Below, in pieces: positions 10,468 to 19,924 of a stretch of 64,000 nt of DNA; position 1 is the stretch's first letter, and each line of letters opens with the position of its first letter. Source of the DNA: a bacterium (GTDB lineage Bacteria > Krumholzibacteriota > Krumholzibacteriia > LZORAL124-64-63); contig JAHIYU010000143.1 in the NCBI GenBank assembly GCA_018814885.1, positions 52,588 through 116,587 of the forward strand, read 5' to 3'. The notes beneath the pieces are model-generated. The model was not told the DNA's origin. It ran no database searches and saw nothing but the letters and a program-made list of their open reading frames with translations. The translations under genes and the position numbers were made by a program.

Positions 10468-11637
10468 CTATCTCGCCACTGCCGTCCGTGCCAGTTCGCC
10501 CATCGCCGCCACGGCCCGGTCGATGTCATTTTCTTCGTTGAGCGGACCGATACTGAAACGCGCCGTACCCAGGTCGTGCGTGCCGATGCCCGCGTGGGCC
10601 AGGGGGGCGCACTGCAGCCCCGTGCGCACGATGACGCCGTGGTCGACGTCCAGACGCTGGCCGATCTCCTCGGGGGACATGCCGTCGAGGGTGACGCTGA
10701 TCACCGGCGTGTGGCGGCCGTCCGCGACCGCGCAATGCAGCTGCAAGCCCGGCAGGGCGGAGAAGCCCTCGCACAACCTCGCTGCCAGCGCCTTCTCGTG
10801 TGCCGCGATGGCTTCCAGGCCCTGCGCCATGACCCACGCCAGACCGGCGCGCAGGCCGGCGATGCCCAGCGTGTTCAGGGTGCCCGCCTCCAGGCGGTAG
10901 GGGTATTCCTCGAGGTGGGTGAGCTGCCGCGAGCGGACGCCCGTGCCGCCCCAGCGCGTGCTGCGCAGATCGATGTCGGGCCCCACGGCGATGCCGCCGA
11001 TGCCCACCGGGCCGAGCAGCGACTTGTGGCCCGTGAACGCGAGCATGTCGATGGCCATGGCATCCATGTCGATGGGCACGCAACCGGCGGTCTGGGCGGC
11101 GTCCACCAGCAGCGCCACGCCCCGCTCGCGGCAGATGGCGCCGACGGCGGCGACGTCCTGGATGGTGCCGAGCACGTTCGAACCGTGGGTCATGGCCACC
11201 AGACGTGTCTCTGGCCGGATGAGATCGGCCACCGCCGCCGGATCCACGAACCCATCCTGGCCGAAGGGCGCGAGATCGAAGCTGATGCGGTTCTCGCGGG
11301 CCATCTCGTGCAGGGGGCGCAGCAAGGAGTTGTGCTCCAGGCAGGTCGAGACCACATGGTCGCCGGGGCGGCAGAAACCCTGCAGGCACAGGTTGAGCGA
11401 GTCGGTGGCGTTCGAGGTGAAGACCAGCCTGCGTGCATCGCGCGCCGGATTGTTGAAGAATTCGGAGAGCTCTGCGCGCGTGGCCTCGATGACATCGCCC
11501 GCGGCCACGGCGGCGTCGGCGCCCGTGCGGCCCGGGTTGACCCCGTGGCGGCGGTAGAATTCGTCCATCGCCGCGTAGACCGTTTCGGGCTTCGGATAGG
11601 AGGTCGCTGCGTTGTCCAGGTATGCCATCTCTTCCAC
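10468..11637 (-). CDS. Cysteine-desulfurase-family PLP enzyme (class V aminotransferase)
   Basis: Probably removes sulfur from cysteine (or a related substrate) using PLP. It is 389 aa. It has MAYLDNAATSYPKP at the start, LLVDAAQTAG with the PLP-pairing Asp179, the Schiff-base lysine K205 in FTGHKSLLGP, and an active-site-loop Cys343 in RTGLQCAPLAH. The last motif and the lack of an isc/suf neighbourhood fit the SufS-like EGP subfamily of stand-alone desulfurases rather than IscS. The start is GTG at 11637 with GGAGAAG upstream; an ATG at 11628 is the alternative. The physiological sulfur acceptor is unknown. Confidence 0.85.
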   Translation of the reverse strand: MEEMAYLDNAATSYPKPETVYAAMDEFYRRHGVNPGRTGADAAVAAGDVIEATRAELSEFFNNPARDARRLVFTSNATDSLNLCLQGFCRPGDHVVSTCLEHNSLLRPLHEMARENRISFDLAPFGQDGFVDPAAVADLIRPETRLVAMTHGSNVLGTIQDVAAVGAICRERGVALLVDAAQTAGCVPIDMDAMAIDMLAFTGHKSLLGPVGIGGIAVGPDIDLRSTRWGGTGVRSRQLTHLEEYPYRLEAGTLNTLGIAGLRAGLAWVMAQGLEAIAAHEKALAARLCEGFSALPGLQLHCAVADGRHTPVISVTLDGMSPEEIGQRLDVDHGVIVRTGLQCAPLAHAGIGTHDLGTARFSIGPLNEENDIDRAVAAMGELARTAVAR

Positions 11638-11685
11638 GATTGCTTCTCCTGGGCCCCGGGCCGGTCGTGAACGGGAACGGCTTCA

Positions 11686-11714
11686 ATGATGGTATGTTGA
11701 CGCTCTTCCGGCAA
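11686..11714 (-). promoter_or_regulatory. Promoter candidate for the cysteine-desulfurase-family gene
   Basis: Read on the - strand: TTGCCG (11714-11709), 17 nt, CATCAT (11691-11686), about 50 bases before the GTG start. Confidence 0.5.
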
Positions 11715-11729
11715 GTCGCACTGCAGGCG

Positions 11730-11758
11730 TTGCCCTCGGCGTCCGGACGTGTTATGCA
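11730..11758 (+). promoter_or_regulatory. Promoter candidate for the cyclophilin gene
   Basis: TTGCCC (11730-11735), 17 nt, TATGCA (11753-11758). The last base of the -10 is not T, so support is modest. It would be divergent from the promoter for the - strand desulfurase gene. Confidence 0.38.
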
Positions 11759-11814
11759 TGAGGGTCGGTGACGGCCGCGCCGCTTCCCCGTCTCTACGCG
11801 AAAGGACAACCGAG

Positions 11815-12525
11815 ATGCCAAGGTTCGCCATTGCAATGCTCGCCTCGATCCTGCTCACGGCCGGTGTTGCGTCGGCGGCCGACACATACGTCCGCCTGTC
11901 CACCGACGCGGGCGAGATCCTCCTGGAGATGAGCCCCGAGCTCGCCCCGAGGCATGTCGAGAACTACATCCATCTGTGCCGTTCCGGCTTCTACGATGGC
12001 ACGGCCTTCCACCGCGTTATTCCGGGCTTCATGATCCAGAGCGGCGACCCCAACACGAAGGACGAGGACCGCGGCAACGACGGGCAGGGAGGTCCGGACT
12101 GGGTGGACGTGCTGAGCTCCGAGGAGATGGCGATGGTGGCGGAGGTCAACGACATGCTGTCGAACAAGGGCTACGTGGGATTCGTGGACAAACCCATGAT
12201 CAAGGCGGAGTTCAATGCCGGCCACCACCGGCGCGGCACGCTCTCGATGGCGCGGTCGCAGAGTCCGGACTCGGGCGGCAGCCAGTTCTTCATCTGCGTG
12301 GCCGAAGCGCTCCACCTGGATGGCAAGTACACCGTGTTCGGACGCGTCGTGCTGGGCCTGGATACCGTGGACGAGATCGTGTCGGTCGAGCGGGACCGGC
12401 ACGACAACCCCCTGCAGCCCCTGCGCATCAAGCGGGCGGAGGTGCTGACGGGGCTCGATGAACTGACGGACAGCGAACGCGCTGCGGTCGCCGAGACGAC
12501 CGCCGCGCCGGCAGTGATAGAGTAG
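11815..12525 (+). CDS. Exported cyclophilin-type peptidyl-prolyl isomerase
   Basis: Catalyses proline cis/trans isomerisation, probably in the periplasm. It is 236 aa from the ATG at 11815 (AAAGGAC upstream). Residues 1-21 form a signal peptide ending AGVASA. The cyclophilin core is visible in FYDGTAFHRVIPGFMIQSGD, then GTLSMARS, SGGSQFFICVAEALHLDGKYTVFGRV and GLDTVDEI. About 45 residues (GNDGQGGPDW to KPMIKAEFN) separate GDPNTKDED from the HHRRGTLSMA block, a longer loop than in PpiA. The Ser/Asp/Glu-rich C-terminal tail is short. uvrA starts ten bases later. Confidence 0.92.
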   Translation: MPRFAIAMLASILLTAGVASAADTYVRLSTDAGEILLEMSPELAPRHVENYIHLCRSGFYDGTAFHRVIPGFMIQSGDPNTKDEDRGNDGQGGPDWVDVLSSEEMAMVAEVNDMLSNKGYVGFVDKPMIKAEFNAGHHRRGTLSMARSQSPDSGGSQFFICVAEALHLDGKYTVFGRVVLGLDTVDEIVSVERDRHDNPLQPLRIKRAEVLTGLDELTDSERAAVAETTAAPAVIE

Positions 12526-12535
12526 GCGGGAAGCC

Positions 12536-15367
12536 TTGGCGTCTGACGCGATCACCATCAAGGGCGCTCGGGTTCACAATCTCAAGAACCTCGACATCGA
12601 ACTGCCCCGCCACAAGCTGGTCGTGATCACCGGTCCGAGCGGCTCGGGCAAGTCGTCGCTGGCCTTCGACACCCTCTACGCCGAGGGGCAGCGTCGCTAC
12701 ATCGAGAGCCTGTCGAGTTTCGCGCACCAGTTCCTGGACCAGCTGCCCAAACCCGATCTGGACCGCATCGAGGGCCTGTCGCCCGCCCTGGCGATAGACC
12801 AGAGGGGGCTGGGCGCCAATCCCCGCTCCACGGTGGGCACGATCACCGAGATCGCCAACTATCTGCGTCTGCTCTTCGCCCGCTGCGGCGACGTGATCTG
12901 TCCGGACTGCGGGGTGCCGGCCGGCGCGTTGCCCCTCTCCGCCATCGAGGACAGCATCGCCTCGCAACCCGCCGGCACGCGGTTGTGGATCTTGGCTCCG
13001 GTGGTGCGCGGGCGGAAGGGCGCGCACCGGAAACTGCTGCAGGACCTGGCCCGGCAGGGCTACGTGCGCGCGTTGGTCGACGGCGCGCTCTGCGATCTGG
13101 ACGAACCGCCGCGGTTGGCGTCGGGCAGGCGGCACGAGATCGCGGTGGTCGTTGACGGACTCGTGAATCGTCCCGGCGTGAAAGAACGCCTGTCGGAAGC
13201 CCTCGCGAGAGCGGTGGGTCTCTCCGACGGCACGGTCCTGGTGCGCACGGGCGATGGCGGCACGACCCTCTACAGCCGCGAGGCCGGCTGCCCCTCGTGC
13301 GGACGCAGTTTCGCCCCGCTGGAGCCGCGACTGTTTTCCTTCAATTCCCCGACCGGCTCCTGCCCGGCCTGCCAGGGCCTGGGCAGCCAGCCGACCATCA
13401 GCGTCCGCAGCCTGGTGCCCGATCCCGGTCTCACCCTGGGCGGCGGCGCCGTGTCGTATCTGCGGGGCAAGGAGTCGGGTTGGCTGTATACGCAGGTGGA
13501 GGCCTTCGCGGGGGCGCTGGGCTTCTCGATGCACACGCCCTGGGGTGAGCTCGCCGAGACGGCGCGCGAGGTCCTGCTGCACGGCATGTCGCCGGAGATC
13601 GAGGCGTCGCTGCGAGAGCACAAGCACTACGACGCCTTCCTGCGGGACTGGGCGGGCCTGGTGCCGGAGCTGCTGCGGCGCCACCGCGAGACACGCTCCG
13701 ACAAGGTGCGCTCCGGCATCTCGTCCCTGTTGACGGCCGAGTCGTGTCCGGTCTGCGACGGTTACCGGCTCTGCGCGGACGCGCTCAGCGTCCGGGTGGA
13801 CGGCCTGCATCTGGGCGAGGTCGGCGAGCTGGCCCTGACCGACCTCCTGTCCTGGTTTGCGGGGCTGTCCTTCACCGAACCCGTCAGGATCGCCGTGGCG
13901 AAACCCATCCTGGAACAGATCACGGCGCGGGTCCGCTTCCTCTGCGAGGTCGGCGTGGGCTATCTGAGCCTCTCGCGCGGCGTCGGCTCGCTATCCGGCG
14001 GCGAGGGCCAGCGCGTGCGTCTGGCCACCCAGGTGGGTTCCCGTCTGACCGGCGTGCTCTATATCCTCGACGAGCCCAGCGTCGGCCTCCACCATCGCGA
14101 CATCCACCGCCTGATCGGCATCCTCGGCAAGCTGCGCGACCGCGGCAACAGCGTCGTGGTCGTGGAGCACGATCTGGACATCATGCTCGCGGCCGACCAC
14201 CTGCTCGACCTCGGTCCCGGTGCCGGCGAGCACGGGGGGGAAATCGTCGCCCAGGGCACGCCGGCGGAGGTGGCGGCCAACCTGCACAGCATCACCGGCT
14301 CCTACCTGGCCGGGCGGCAGGGGGCGCTGGGCCCCGTACCCGTCGCCGGCGGCGCAGAGCCGGAGGCCTGGCTCCGCATGCACGGGCTGACCAACCGCAA
14401 TCTCAAGGGCATCGACCTGGAGATACCGCTGGGCCGGTTGACCCTGATCACCGGCGTGTCGGGATCCGGCAAGAGCACCGCGATCCACGACACCCTCTAC
14501 CGAGAGCTGGCCCGACGCCTGCACCGCGCGGGAGCCGAATCCGGACCCTTCGTCTCCCTCGAGGGGGATGAGGCCCTGCGGTCGGTGATCCTGGTGGACC
14601 AGTCGCCCATCGGGCGTTCGCCGCGTTCGACGCCGGCGACCTACACGGGTCTGATGGGGCACCTGCGGAAGCTGTATGCGGCGACGACGCTGGCAAAAAT
14701 ACGCGGCTACGGGGCCGGACGCTTCAGTTTCAACACCAGCAGCGGGCGCTGCCCGATCTGCGAGGGGGCCGGCGTCAAGCGTCTGAGCATGGATTTCCTG
14801 CCCGACGTCGACGTGCCGTGCGAAGTCTGCAGCGGCCAGCGCTACGACCCCGAGACGCTGGAGGTCCGTTTCAAGGGCCGGAACGTCGCGGACGTGCTGG
14901 CGATGACGGTCGAGGAGGCGCTCGCTCTGCTGGGCGACATTCCGTCCTGTCGGAAGATCCTGGCGGTCATGGACGGAGTCGGGCTGGGTTATCTCCGCCT
15001 CGGACAGGCCGGCGCCACCCTGTCCGGCGGCGAGGCCCAGCGCCTGAAGCTGTCGCGGGAACTGGCACGAGGCAACGGCGGCAACAGCCTGTACATCCTG
15101 GACGAACCGACCACCGGACTGCATTTCTGCGACGTCGACAGGCTGATGGACATCCTGGCCCGGCTCACCGGGCGCGGCCATACGGTCATCGTGATCGAGC
15201 ACAACCCCGAGGTGATCAGGCGCGCGGACTGGGTCATCGACCTGGGACCGGAAGGCGGGGAGGAGGGCGGCCGGGTCGTGGCGCAGGGGACCCTGGAGAC
15301 GATACTCGCCGCGCGCGGCTCCTACACCGGCGAGATGCTGCGCGGGCTGGCCGCGCCCCGCTCATAA
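12536..15367 (+). CDS. uvrA: Excinuclease ABC subunit A (UvrA)
   Basis: Damage-recognition ATPase of nucleotide excision repair. It is 943 aa, full length. There are two ABC halves: Walker [10 protein letters not shown] (about 35) and GVSGSGKST (about 640), signatures LSGGEGQR and LSGGEAQR, and Walker B regions [10 protein letters not shown] and [10 protein letters not shown]. Zinc-binding Cys pairs occur at about 118-126 ([10 protein letters not shown]), 251-280 (CPSCG, CPACQG) and 739-776 (CPICEG, CEVCSG). The start is TTG at 12536 with GGCGGGAAG upstream; no ATG fits, and the [17 protein letters not shown] opening is right for UvrA. LSGGEGQR in the first half has Gly where most UvrA have Ala. 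Confidence 0.97.
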   Translation: MASDAITIKGARVHNLKNLDIELPRHKLVVITGPSGSGKSSLAFDTLYAEGQRRYIESLSSFAHQFLDQLPKPDLDRIEGLSPALAIDQRGLGANPRSTVGTITEIANYLRLLFARCGDVICPDCGVPAGALPLSAIEDSIASQPAGTRLWILAPVVRGRKGAHRKLLQDLARQGYVRALVDGALCDLDEPPRLASGRRHEIAVVVDGLVNRPGVKERLSEALARAVGLSDGTVLVRTGDGGTTLYSREAGCPSCGRSFAPLEPRLFSFNSPTGSCPACQGLGSQPTISVRSLVPDPGLTLGGGAVSYLRGKESGWLYTQVEAFAGALGFSMHTPWGELAETAREVLLHGMSPEIEASLREHKHYDAFLRDWAGLVPELLRRHRETRSDKVRSGISSLLTAESCPVCDGYRLCADALSVRVDGLHLGEVGELALTDLLSWFAGLSFTEPVRIAVAKPILEQITARVRFLCEVGVGYLSLSRGVGSLSGGEGQRVRLATQVGSRLTGVLYILDEPSVGLHHRDIHRLIGILGKLRDRGNSVVVVEHDLDIMLAADHLLDLGPGAGEHGGEIVAQGTPAEVAANLHSITGSYLAGRQGALGPVPVAGGAEPEAWLRMHGLTNRNLKGIDLEIPLGRLTLITGVSGSGKSTAIHDTLYRELARRLHRAGAESGPFVSLEGDEALRSVILVDQSPIGRSPRSTPATYTGLMGHLRKLYAATTLAKIRGYGAGRFSFNTSSGRCPICEGAGVKRLSMDFLPDVDVPCEVCSGQRYDPETLEVRFKGRNVADVLAMTVEEALALLGDIPSCRKILAVMDGVGLGYLRLGQAGATLSGGEAQRLKLSRELARGNGGNSLYILDEPTTGLHFCDVDRLMDILARLTGRGHTVIVIEHNPEVIRRADWVIDLGPEGGEEGGRVVAQGTLETILAARGSYTGEMLRGLAAPRS

Positions 15368-15373
15368 AGGGCC

Positions 15374-15402
15374 TTGGCTAACGGGACGCCTCGTCATAGA
15401 TT
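15374..15402 (+). promoter_or_regulatory. Promoter of the glycine cleavage operon
   Basis: TTGGCT (15374-15379), 17 nt, TAGATT (15397-15402), immediately after the uvrA stop. The predicted leader is about 60 nt and holds a small CTCCGC/GCGGAG hairpin, too short for a glycine riboswitch. Confidence 0.65.
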
Positions 15403-15468
15403 TGGCAGCGCCGAGCCGCTCCGCGCGCAGCGGAGGCGAATCGCCGCGGTGACCCCCGCCGAGGAGCA

Positions 15469-16662
15469 GTGTTGAACCCGATCGACACAGAGGAACTTTC
15501 GCGAACGCCCCTGACGGAATGGCATCGTGCGCACGGCGGTCGCATGGTGCCGTTCGCGGGTTTCGAGATGCCGGTGCAGTTCGAGGGCCTCAACTTCGAG
15601 CACGCCGCCGTGCGTGAAGGGGTGGGCATCTTCGACATCTCGCACATGGGCGAGGTGCGCGTGCGCGGCGCGGGCGTCGAGTCCTGGCTGGACGGCCTGT
15701 CAACCAACCGCATCACCGGTACCGCGCCGGGCAAAGTCGTCTACACCGCCATGTGCGCGCCCGGCGGCGGTGTCCTGGACGACATGCTGATCTACCGCCT
15801 GGCCGACCACGACTGGCTGGTCGTCTGCAATGCCGTCAACCGCGGCAAGATCGTCGACTGGCTCGCCGAGCGCGGGCGCGGCGTGGCGGGAGTGGCCGCC
15901 GAGGACGCCAGCGCCCGCACGGCCATGATCGCCGTCCAGGGTCCCGAGTCGCTCGTACTGATGTCGCGTCTGGCGGCGCTCGCGGATGTGCGCGAGCGGC
16001 TGACGGAACTGGACTTCTACGCCGCCTTGGTGCTTCCGCGCCCGGAAGACGACTGGATCGTATCGCGGACGGGATATACCGGCGAGCGTGGCTACGAGCT
16101 GTACATCCCCTGGCGCGCAGCCTTGCCGCTGTGGGAGGAACTCCTGGCGGAGGGGGACGACCTGGGCGTCGCACCCGTCGGGCTGGCAGCCCGCGACACC
16201 CTGCGCTTCGAGATGGGCTACAGCCTCTACGGACACGAACTGAGCGGTGACTGGACGCCGCTGGAAGCCGGCATCGGCTGGGCAGTGCGTCTGAGGAACC
16301 GCGAGTTCGTGGGCGCCGAGGCCCTGCGCGCGCAGAAGCGCGCCGGCGTGCCGAGACGCATCGCCGGCCTGGAGGTTCACGGCGCGCCCGCCGGGGTCCG
16401 CTCCCGTCCCGCGCCCATCGCCCGGCAGGAGACGCCCGTCTTCGCGGCGGGCAAACAGGTGGGCTTCGTGACCAGCGGCACCAAGAGCCCCTCCCTGAAC
16501 AGATCCCTCGCCCTCGCCATGCTGGAGACCGGCCGCGGCGAGGCCGAACTGGAAGTGGAGGTGCGCGGCAAGCGGTATCCCGCCACCGTGACCTCCGTGC
16601 CATTCCTGGCGCCCCGGGTCAAGGGCGACCCCCGCGCCGCACGTGGCCAGCCAACCCCTTGA
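15469..16662 (+). CDS. gcvT: Glycine cleavage system T protein (aminomethyltransferase)
   Basis: Transfers the methylene group from aminomethyl-lipoyl GcvH to tetrahydrofolate, releasing ammonia. It is 397 aa. Family signatures are present: MVPFAGFEMPVQFEG, GIFDISHMGEVRV, GGGVLDDMLIYRL, SRTGYTGERGYELYIP and GLAARDTLRFEMGYSLYGHEL, with TSGTKSPSLNRSLALAML near the C-terminus. The start is GTG at 15469 or the adjacent TTG at 15472, which has better spacing from GAGGAG. It is the first gene of a five-gene operon for glycine cleavage and lipoylation. Confidence 0.97.
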   Translation: MLNPIDTEELSRTPLTEWHRAHGGRMVPFAGFEMPVQFEGLNFEHAAVREGVGIFDISHMGEVRVRGAGVESWLDGLSTNRITGTAPGKVVYTAMCAPGGGVLDDMLIYRLADHDWLVVCNAVNRGKIVDWLAERGRGVAGVAAEDASARTAMIAVQGPESLVLMSRLAALADVRERLTELDFYAALVLPRPEDDWIVSRTGYTGERGYELYIPWRAALPLWEELLAEGDDLGVAPVGLAARDTLRFEMGYSLYGHELSGDWTPLEAGIGWAVRLRNREFVGAEALRAQKRAGVPRRIAGLEVHGAPAGVRSRPAPIARQETPVFAAGKQVGFVTSGTKSPSLNRSLALAMLETGRGEAELEVEVRGKRYPATVTSVPFLAPRVKGDPRAARGQPTP

Positions 16663-16674
16663 GGAGGCAGGAGA

Positions 16675-17052
16675 ATGACGTCCGACGATCGTATCTACAG
16701 CAAGGAACACGAATGGGTGATGATCGAGAGTAACATCGCCACCGTGGGCGTGACGGAATACGCCGCCACGGAGCTCGGCGACGTGGTCTTCATCGAACTC
16801 CCCGAACCCGGCGCCCAGGTCGGGCAGGGCGATGCCGTCGGTACGATCGAGACGGTCAAGTCCGTGGAGGATCTCTACTGCCCCCTGACGGGGGAGATCG
16901 TGGAGATCAACGAGGCCGTGCTCGACGCGCCGGAGCTCGTCAACGAATCGCCGCTGGACGACGGCTGGCTGTTCAAGCTGCAGTTCTCCGATCACGGCGA
17001 GCTGGACAACCTGCTGTCCGCCGCGGACTACGATGCCATGATCGGAGGCTGA
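16675..17052 (+). CDS. gcvH: Glycine cleavage system H protein
   Basis: Lipoyl carrier that shuttles the aminomethyl group between the P, T and L proteins. It is 125 aa. The lipoyl-lysine is in GTIETVKSVEDLYCP, and the N-terminal HEWVMIESNIATVGVTEYA is typical. GAGGCAGGAG precedes the ATG. In bacteria that use the LipM route, GcvH is also the acceptor for octanoate, which fits the LipM-like gene at the end of this operon. Confidence 0.98.
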   Translation: MTSDDRIYSKEHEWVMIESNIATVGVTEYAATELGDVVFIELPEPGAQVGQGDAVGTIETVKSVEDLYCPLTGEIVEINEAVLDAPELVNESPLDDGWLFKLQFSDHGELDNLLSAADYDAMIGG

Positions 17053-17059
17053 GCCGCCC

Positions 17060-18421
17060 ATGCCCTACACGCCGCACACGGAACAGGACATCCGCGCCAT
17101 GCTCGACGCGGTCGGCTTGCCGGACGTCGAGGATCTGTTCGCCGCCATCCCCGCCGCGGTGAGGGCTCGCGCGGGGCTCGGCCTGCCCGCTTCGCTGTCC
17201 GAAGAAGAGGTCTGGCGCGTCATGAGCAACCTGGCCGCCTTTAACGTCGGACAGGACGAACTCGTGTCCTTCATGGGCGGCGGCGTCTACGACACGTACA
17301 TCCCGGCCGCAGTGGACGCCCTGTCGAGCCGCAGCGAGTTCCTCACCGCCTACACGCCGTACCAGCCGGAGGTCTCGCAGGGGACGCTGCAGGTCATCTA
17401 CGAGTGGCAGACATTCGTGAGCCGGCTGACGGGGTTGCCGGTGGCCAACGCCAGCCTGTACGACGGCGCCACGGCCCTCGTCGAGGCGTTGCTGATGGCG
17501 CTGGCGAAGACCGGGCGCGGCAAGGTGATCCTGCCGGAGACGCTCAATCCGCGTTATCGGCGTGTCGTCGAGACCTACCTGAAGGAGGGAGGCGCGGATA
17601 TCCTGACCGCCCCCCGCGGAGCCGACGGCGCGACCGATCCGGCCGGGCTGGCCGGGCTGGTGGACGAGACGACGGCTGCGGTCGTCCTGCAGACGCCCAA
17701 CTACCTGGGACGGCTCGAGCCCGTGGACGAGCTCGCGGCCGCCCTCGGCGCCAGCGGCGCCCTGCTGATCGCCCTCGTCAACCCCGTCTCACTGTCGGTC
17801 GTCAGGCCGCCGGCCTCCTACGGCGCCTCGATCGTCGTGGGCGAGGCGCAGCCCTTCGGGATACCCTGCAGCTGGGGCGGTCCGCTGCTCGGTTTCCTGG
17901 CCTGCACCGAGGATCTGAAGCGGCAGATCCCCGGCCGCGTCGCCGGACGCACCGTCGATAGCAAGGGGCGCACCGGCTACGTGCTCACCCTGCAGACGCG
18001 CGAGCAGCACATCCGTCGCGAGAAGGCCACGTCGAACATCTGCACCAACCAGGGCTTGAACATGACGCGCGCCGCGATCACGCTGGCCCTGCTCGGCGCG
18101 GAGGGATTCAAGGCGCTGGGCGAGGCGAACCTCAAGCGCGCCGCCGCCCTGCGCGCCGTGCTCGGCCGCATCGACGGTCCGACCTTCCCCTGCGAGGGCC
18201 CGGTCTTCAACGAACTGGTGGTCCGGCTGCCTGGTTCCGCCAGCGCGTTCGCGGCATTCGCCCGCGGGCACGGCGTGCTGGCCGGCATCCCCCTGGACGG
18301 TTTCGCCGGCTGCGGCGCGGGGGATCTGCTGGTGGCGGTCACGGAGCGCCGTACGGCCGACGAGATCGAGACGTACGGAAACCTGGTGCGGGATTACCTG
18401 GAGGCGCGGGGCGATGACTGA
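17060..18421 (+). CDS. gcvPA: Glycine dehydrogenase (decarboxylating) subunit 1
   Basis: N-terminal half of the split P protein; with subunit 2 it decarboxylates glycine using PLP. It is 453 aa, the usual subunit-1 size. MPYTPHTEQDIRAMLDAVG opens the protein, with YDTYIPAAVDALSSRSEFLTAYTPYQPEVSQGTLQ, NASLYDGATALVEALLMA, GEAQPFGIPCSWGGP, RTGYVLTLQTREQHIRREKATSNICTNQGL. It begins eight bases after gcvH and overlaps the next gene by eight bases. Confidence 0.97.
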   Translation: MPYTPHTEQDIRAMLDAVGLPDVEDLFAAIPAAVRARAGLGLPASLSEEEVWRVMSNLAAFNVGQDELVSFMGGGVYDTYIPAAVDALSSRSEFLTAYTPYQPEVSQGTLQVIYEWQTFVSRLTGLPVANASLYDGATALVEALLMALAKTGRGKVILPETLNPRYRRVVETYLKEGGADILTAPRGADGATDPAGLAGLVDETTAAVVLQTPNYLGRLEPVDELAAALGASGALLIALVNPVSLSVVRPPASYGASIVVGEAQPFGIPCSWGGPLLGFLACTEDLKRQIPGRVAGRTVDSKGRTGYVLTLQTREQHIRREKATSNICTNQGLNMTRAAITLALLGAEGFKALGEANLKRAAALRAVLGRIDGPTFPCEGPVFNELVVRLPGSASAFAAFARGHGVLAGIPLDGFAGCGAGDLLVAVTERRTADEIETYGNLVRDYLEARGDD

Positions 18422-19919
18422 CGCCAGCAAGTGCGACGAATGCGGACGCTGGGGCGCCGACCTGCAGGACAACCTGTTCGCCAAGGGAGGCGCCGGGCGC
18501 CGGGGCGTGATGCCGCCGGTCTGGCACGGCGACGACGTGGACGCCACCCTGCCCGCATCCCTGCGCCGTGCGGAGCCCTGCGATCTGCCCTCGCTCTCGG
18601 AGCCGGAGGTGATGCGCCACTACACGCGCCTCTCGATCCTCAACCACCATATCGAGCGCGGCATGTATCCCCTGGGCAGCTGCACCATGAAGTACAACCC
18701 GCGGCTCAACGAACGCGTTGCGGCCCTGCCCGGCTTCGCGACCCTTCATCCGGAGCAGGATGAGGCCGACATCCAGGGCCTGCTCTGCGCCTGCAAGCTG
18801 CTGCAGGACGCCCTTTGCGAGATCACGGGCTTCGACGCGTGCAGCCTGCAGCCGGCCGCCGGCGCACACGGCGAATTCCTGGGCATGCTGACCATCCGCG
18901 CCTTCCATCTCGCCAACGGCGACGCCGACCGCCTGGAGGTCCTCATCCCCGACTCGGCGCACGGCACCAACCCGGCCTCGGTGGTCATGGCCGGCATGAA
19001 ACCCGTCACCCTCGAGTCCCGCCCCGACGGGCGCCTCGATCTGGATGTCCTGCGCGCGGCCGCCGGGCCGACGACCGCGGGCATCATGATCACCAACCCG
19101 AACACCCTCGGTCTCTTCGAGACCGACATCGTCGAGGTGGCGCGCATCGTGCACGAGGCCGGCGGGCGCCTCTACATGGACGGCGCCAATCTCAACGCCA
19201 TCCTGGGCAAGGCCAAACCCGCCCACATGGGCTTCGACGTGGTCCACCTGAACCTGCACAAGACCTTCTCGACGCCCCACGGCGGCGGCGGCCCCGGCGC
19301 GGGCCCCATCTGCGTCGTGTCGGAACTGGCTCCCTATCTGCCCGGTCCCGAGATCGTGGCGGCCGACGGCGTCTACGGCCTGGTCCGCGACGAGACGGAG
19401 GGGCGGCCGAGCATCCACTCCTTTTACGGCAACATCGGCGTTTGCCTGCGGGCGCTGGCCTACATCCTGCGTCTCGGCGGCGACGGGCTGACCCGGGTCG
19501 CCGAGCGCGCCGTGCTCAACGCCAACTACCTGCGCGTGCGGCTCGAGGGGATCCTGCAGGTGGAACATGGCGACGGCTGCCTGCACGAGTTCATCGCCTC
19601 GGGCGTGGACTGGCGGGAGAAGTACGGGGTCCGCACCCTGGACATCGCCAAGCGCCTGCTGGACTACGGCGTGCATGCGCCGACGATCTACTTCCCCCTG
19701 ATCGTCGAGGAGGCCCTTATGATCGAACCCACGGAGACCGAGTCCAAGGAGACCCTGGACGCGTTCGTGGAGATCATGCGCACCATTCGCCGCGAAGCCG
19801 AGGAAGAGCCCGAACTGCTCCACCAGGCCCCGCTCGTCACGCCCGTGTCGCGCCTCGACGAGGCCGGCGCAGCCCGCAAGCCCGACCTGCGCTGGCTCGG
19901 GCCCTGCAACTGCGGGTAG
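18414..19919 (+). CDS. gcvPB: Glycine dehydrogenase (decarboxylating) subunit 2
   Basis: C-terminal, PLP-binding half of the split P protein. It is 501 aa. The cofactor lysine is in HLNLHKTFSTPHGGGGPGAG (about residue 281). Other conserved blocks are HYTRLSILNHHIERGMYPLGSCTMKYNPR, DSAHGTNPASVVMAG and CLHEFIASG. The start at 18414 lies inside the end of subunit 1, so the two chains are translationally coupled. The Cys-containing N-terminal segment (TDASKCDECGRWGADLQDN) is somewhat longer than in many homologues. Confidence 0.97.
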   Translation: MTDASKCDECGRWGADLQDNLFAKGGAGRRGVMPPVWHGDDVDATLPASLRRAEPCDLPSLSEPEVMRHYTRLSILNHHIERGMYPLGSCTMKYNPRLNERVAALPGFATLHPEQDEADIQGLLCACKLLQDALCEITGFDACSLQPAAGAHGEFLGMLTIRAFHLANGDADRLEVLIPDSAHGTNPASVVMAGMKPVTLESRPDGRLDLDVLRAAAGPTTAGIMITNPNTLGLFETDIVEVARIVHEAGGRLYMDGANLNAILGKAKPAHMGFDVVHLNLHKTFSTPHGGGGPGAGPICVVSELAPYLPGPEIVAADGVYGLVRDETEGRPSIHSFYGNIGVCLRALAYILRLGGDGLTRVAERAVLNANYLRVRLEGILQVEHGDGCLHEFIASGVDWREKYGVRTLDIAKRLLDYGVHAPTIYFPLIVEEALMIEPTETESKETLDAFVEIMRTIRREAEEEPELLHQAPLVTPVSRLDEAGAARKPDLRWLGPCNCG

Positions 19920-19924
19920 CCGCG

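Noticed and set aside
15368-15468. Glycine riboswitch before gcvT
   Set aside because: Only about 60 nt lie between the predicted start of transcription and gcvT, too short for a tandem glycine aptamer, and no conserved core was seen.
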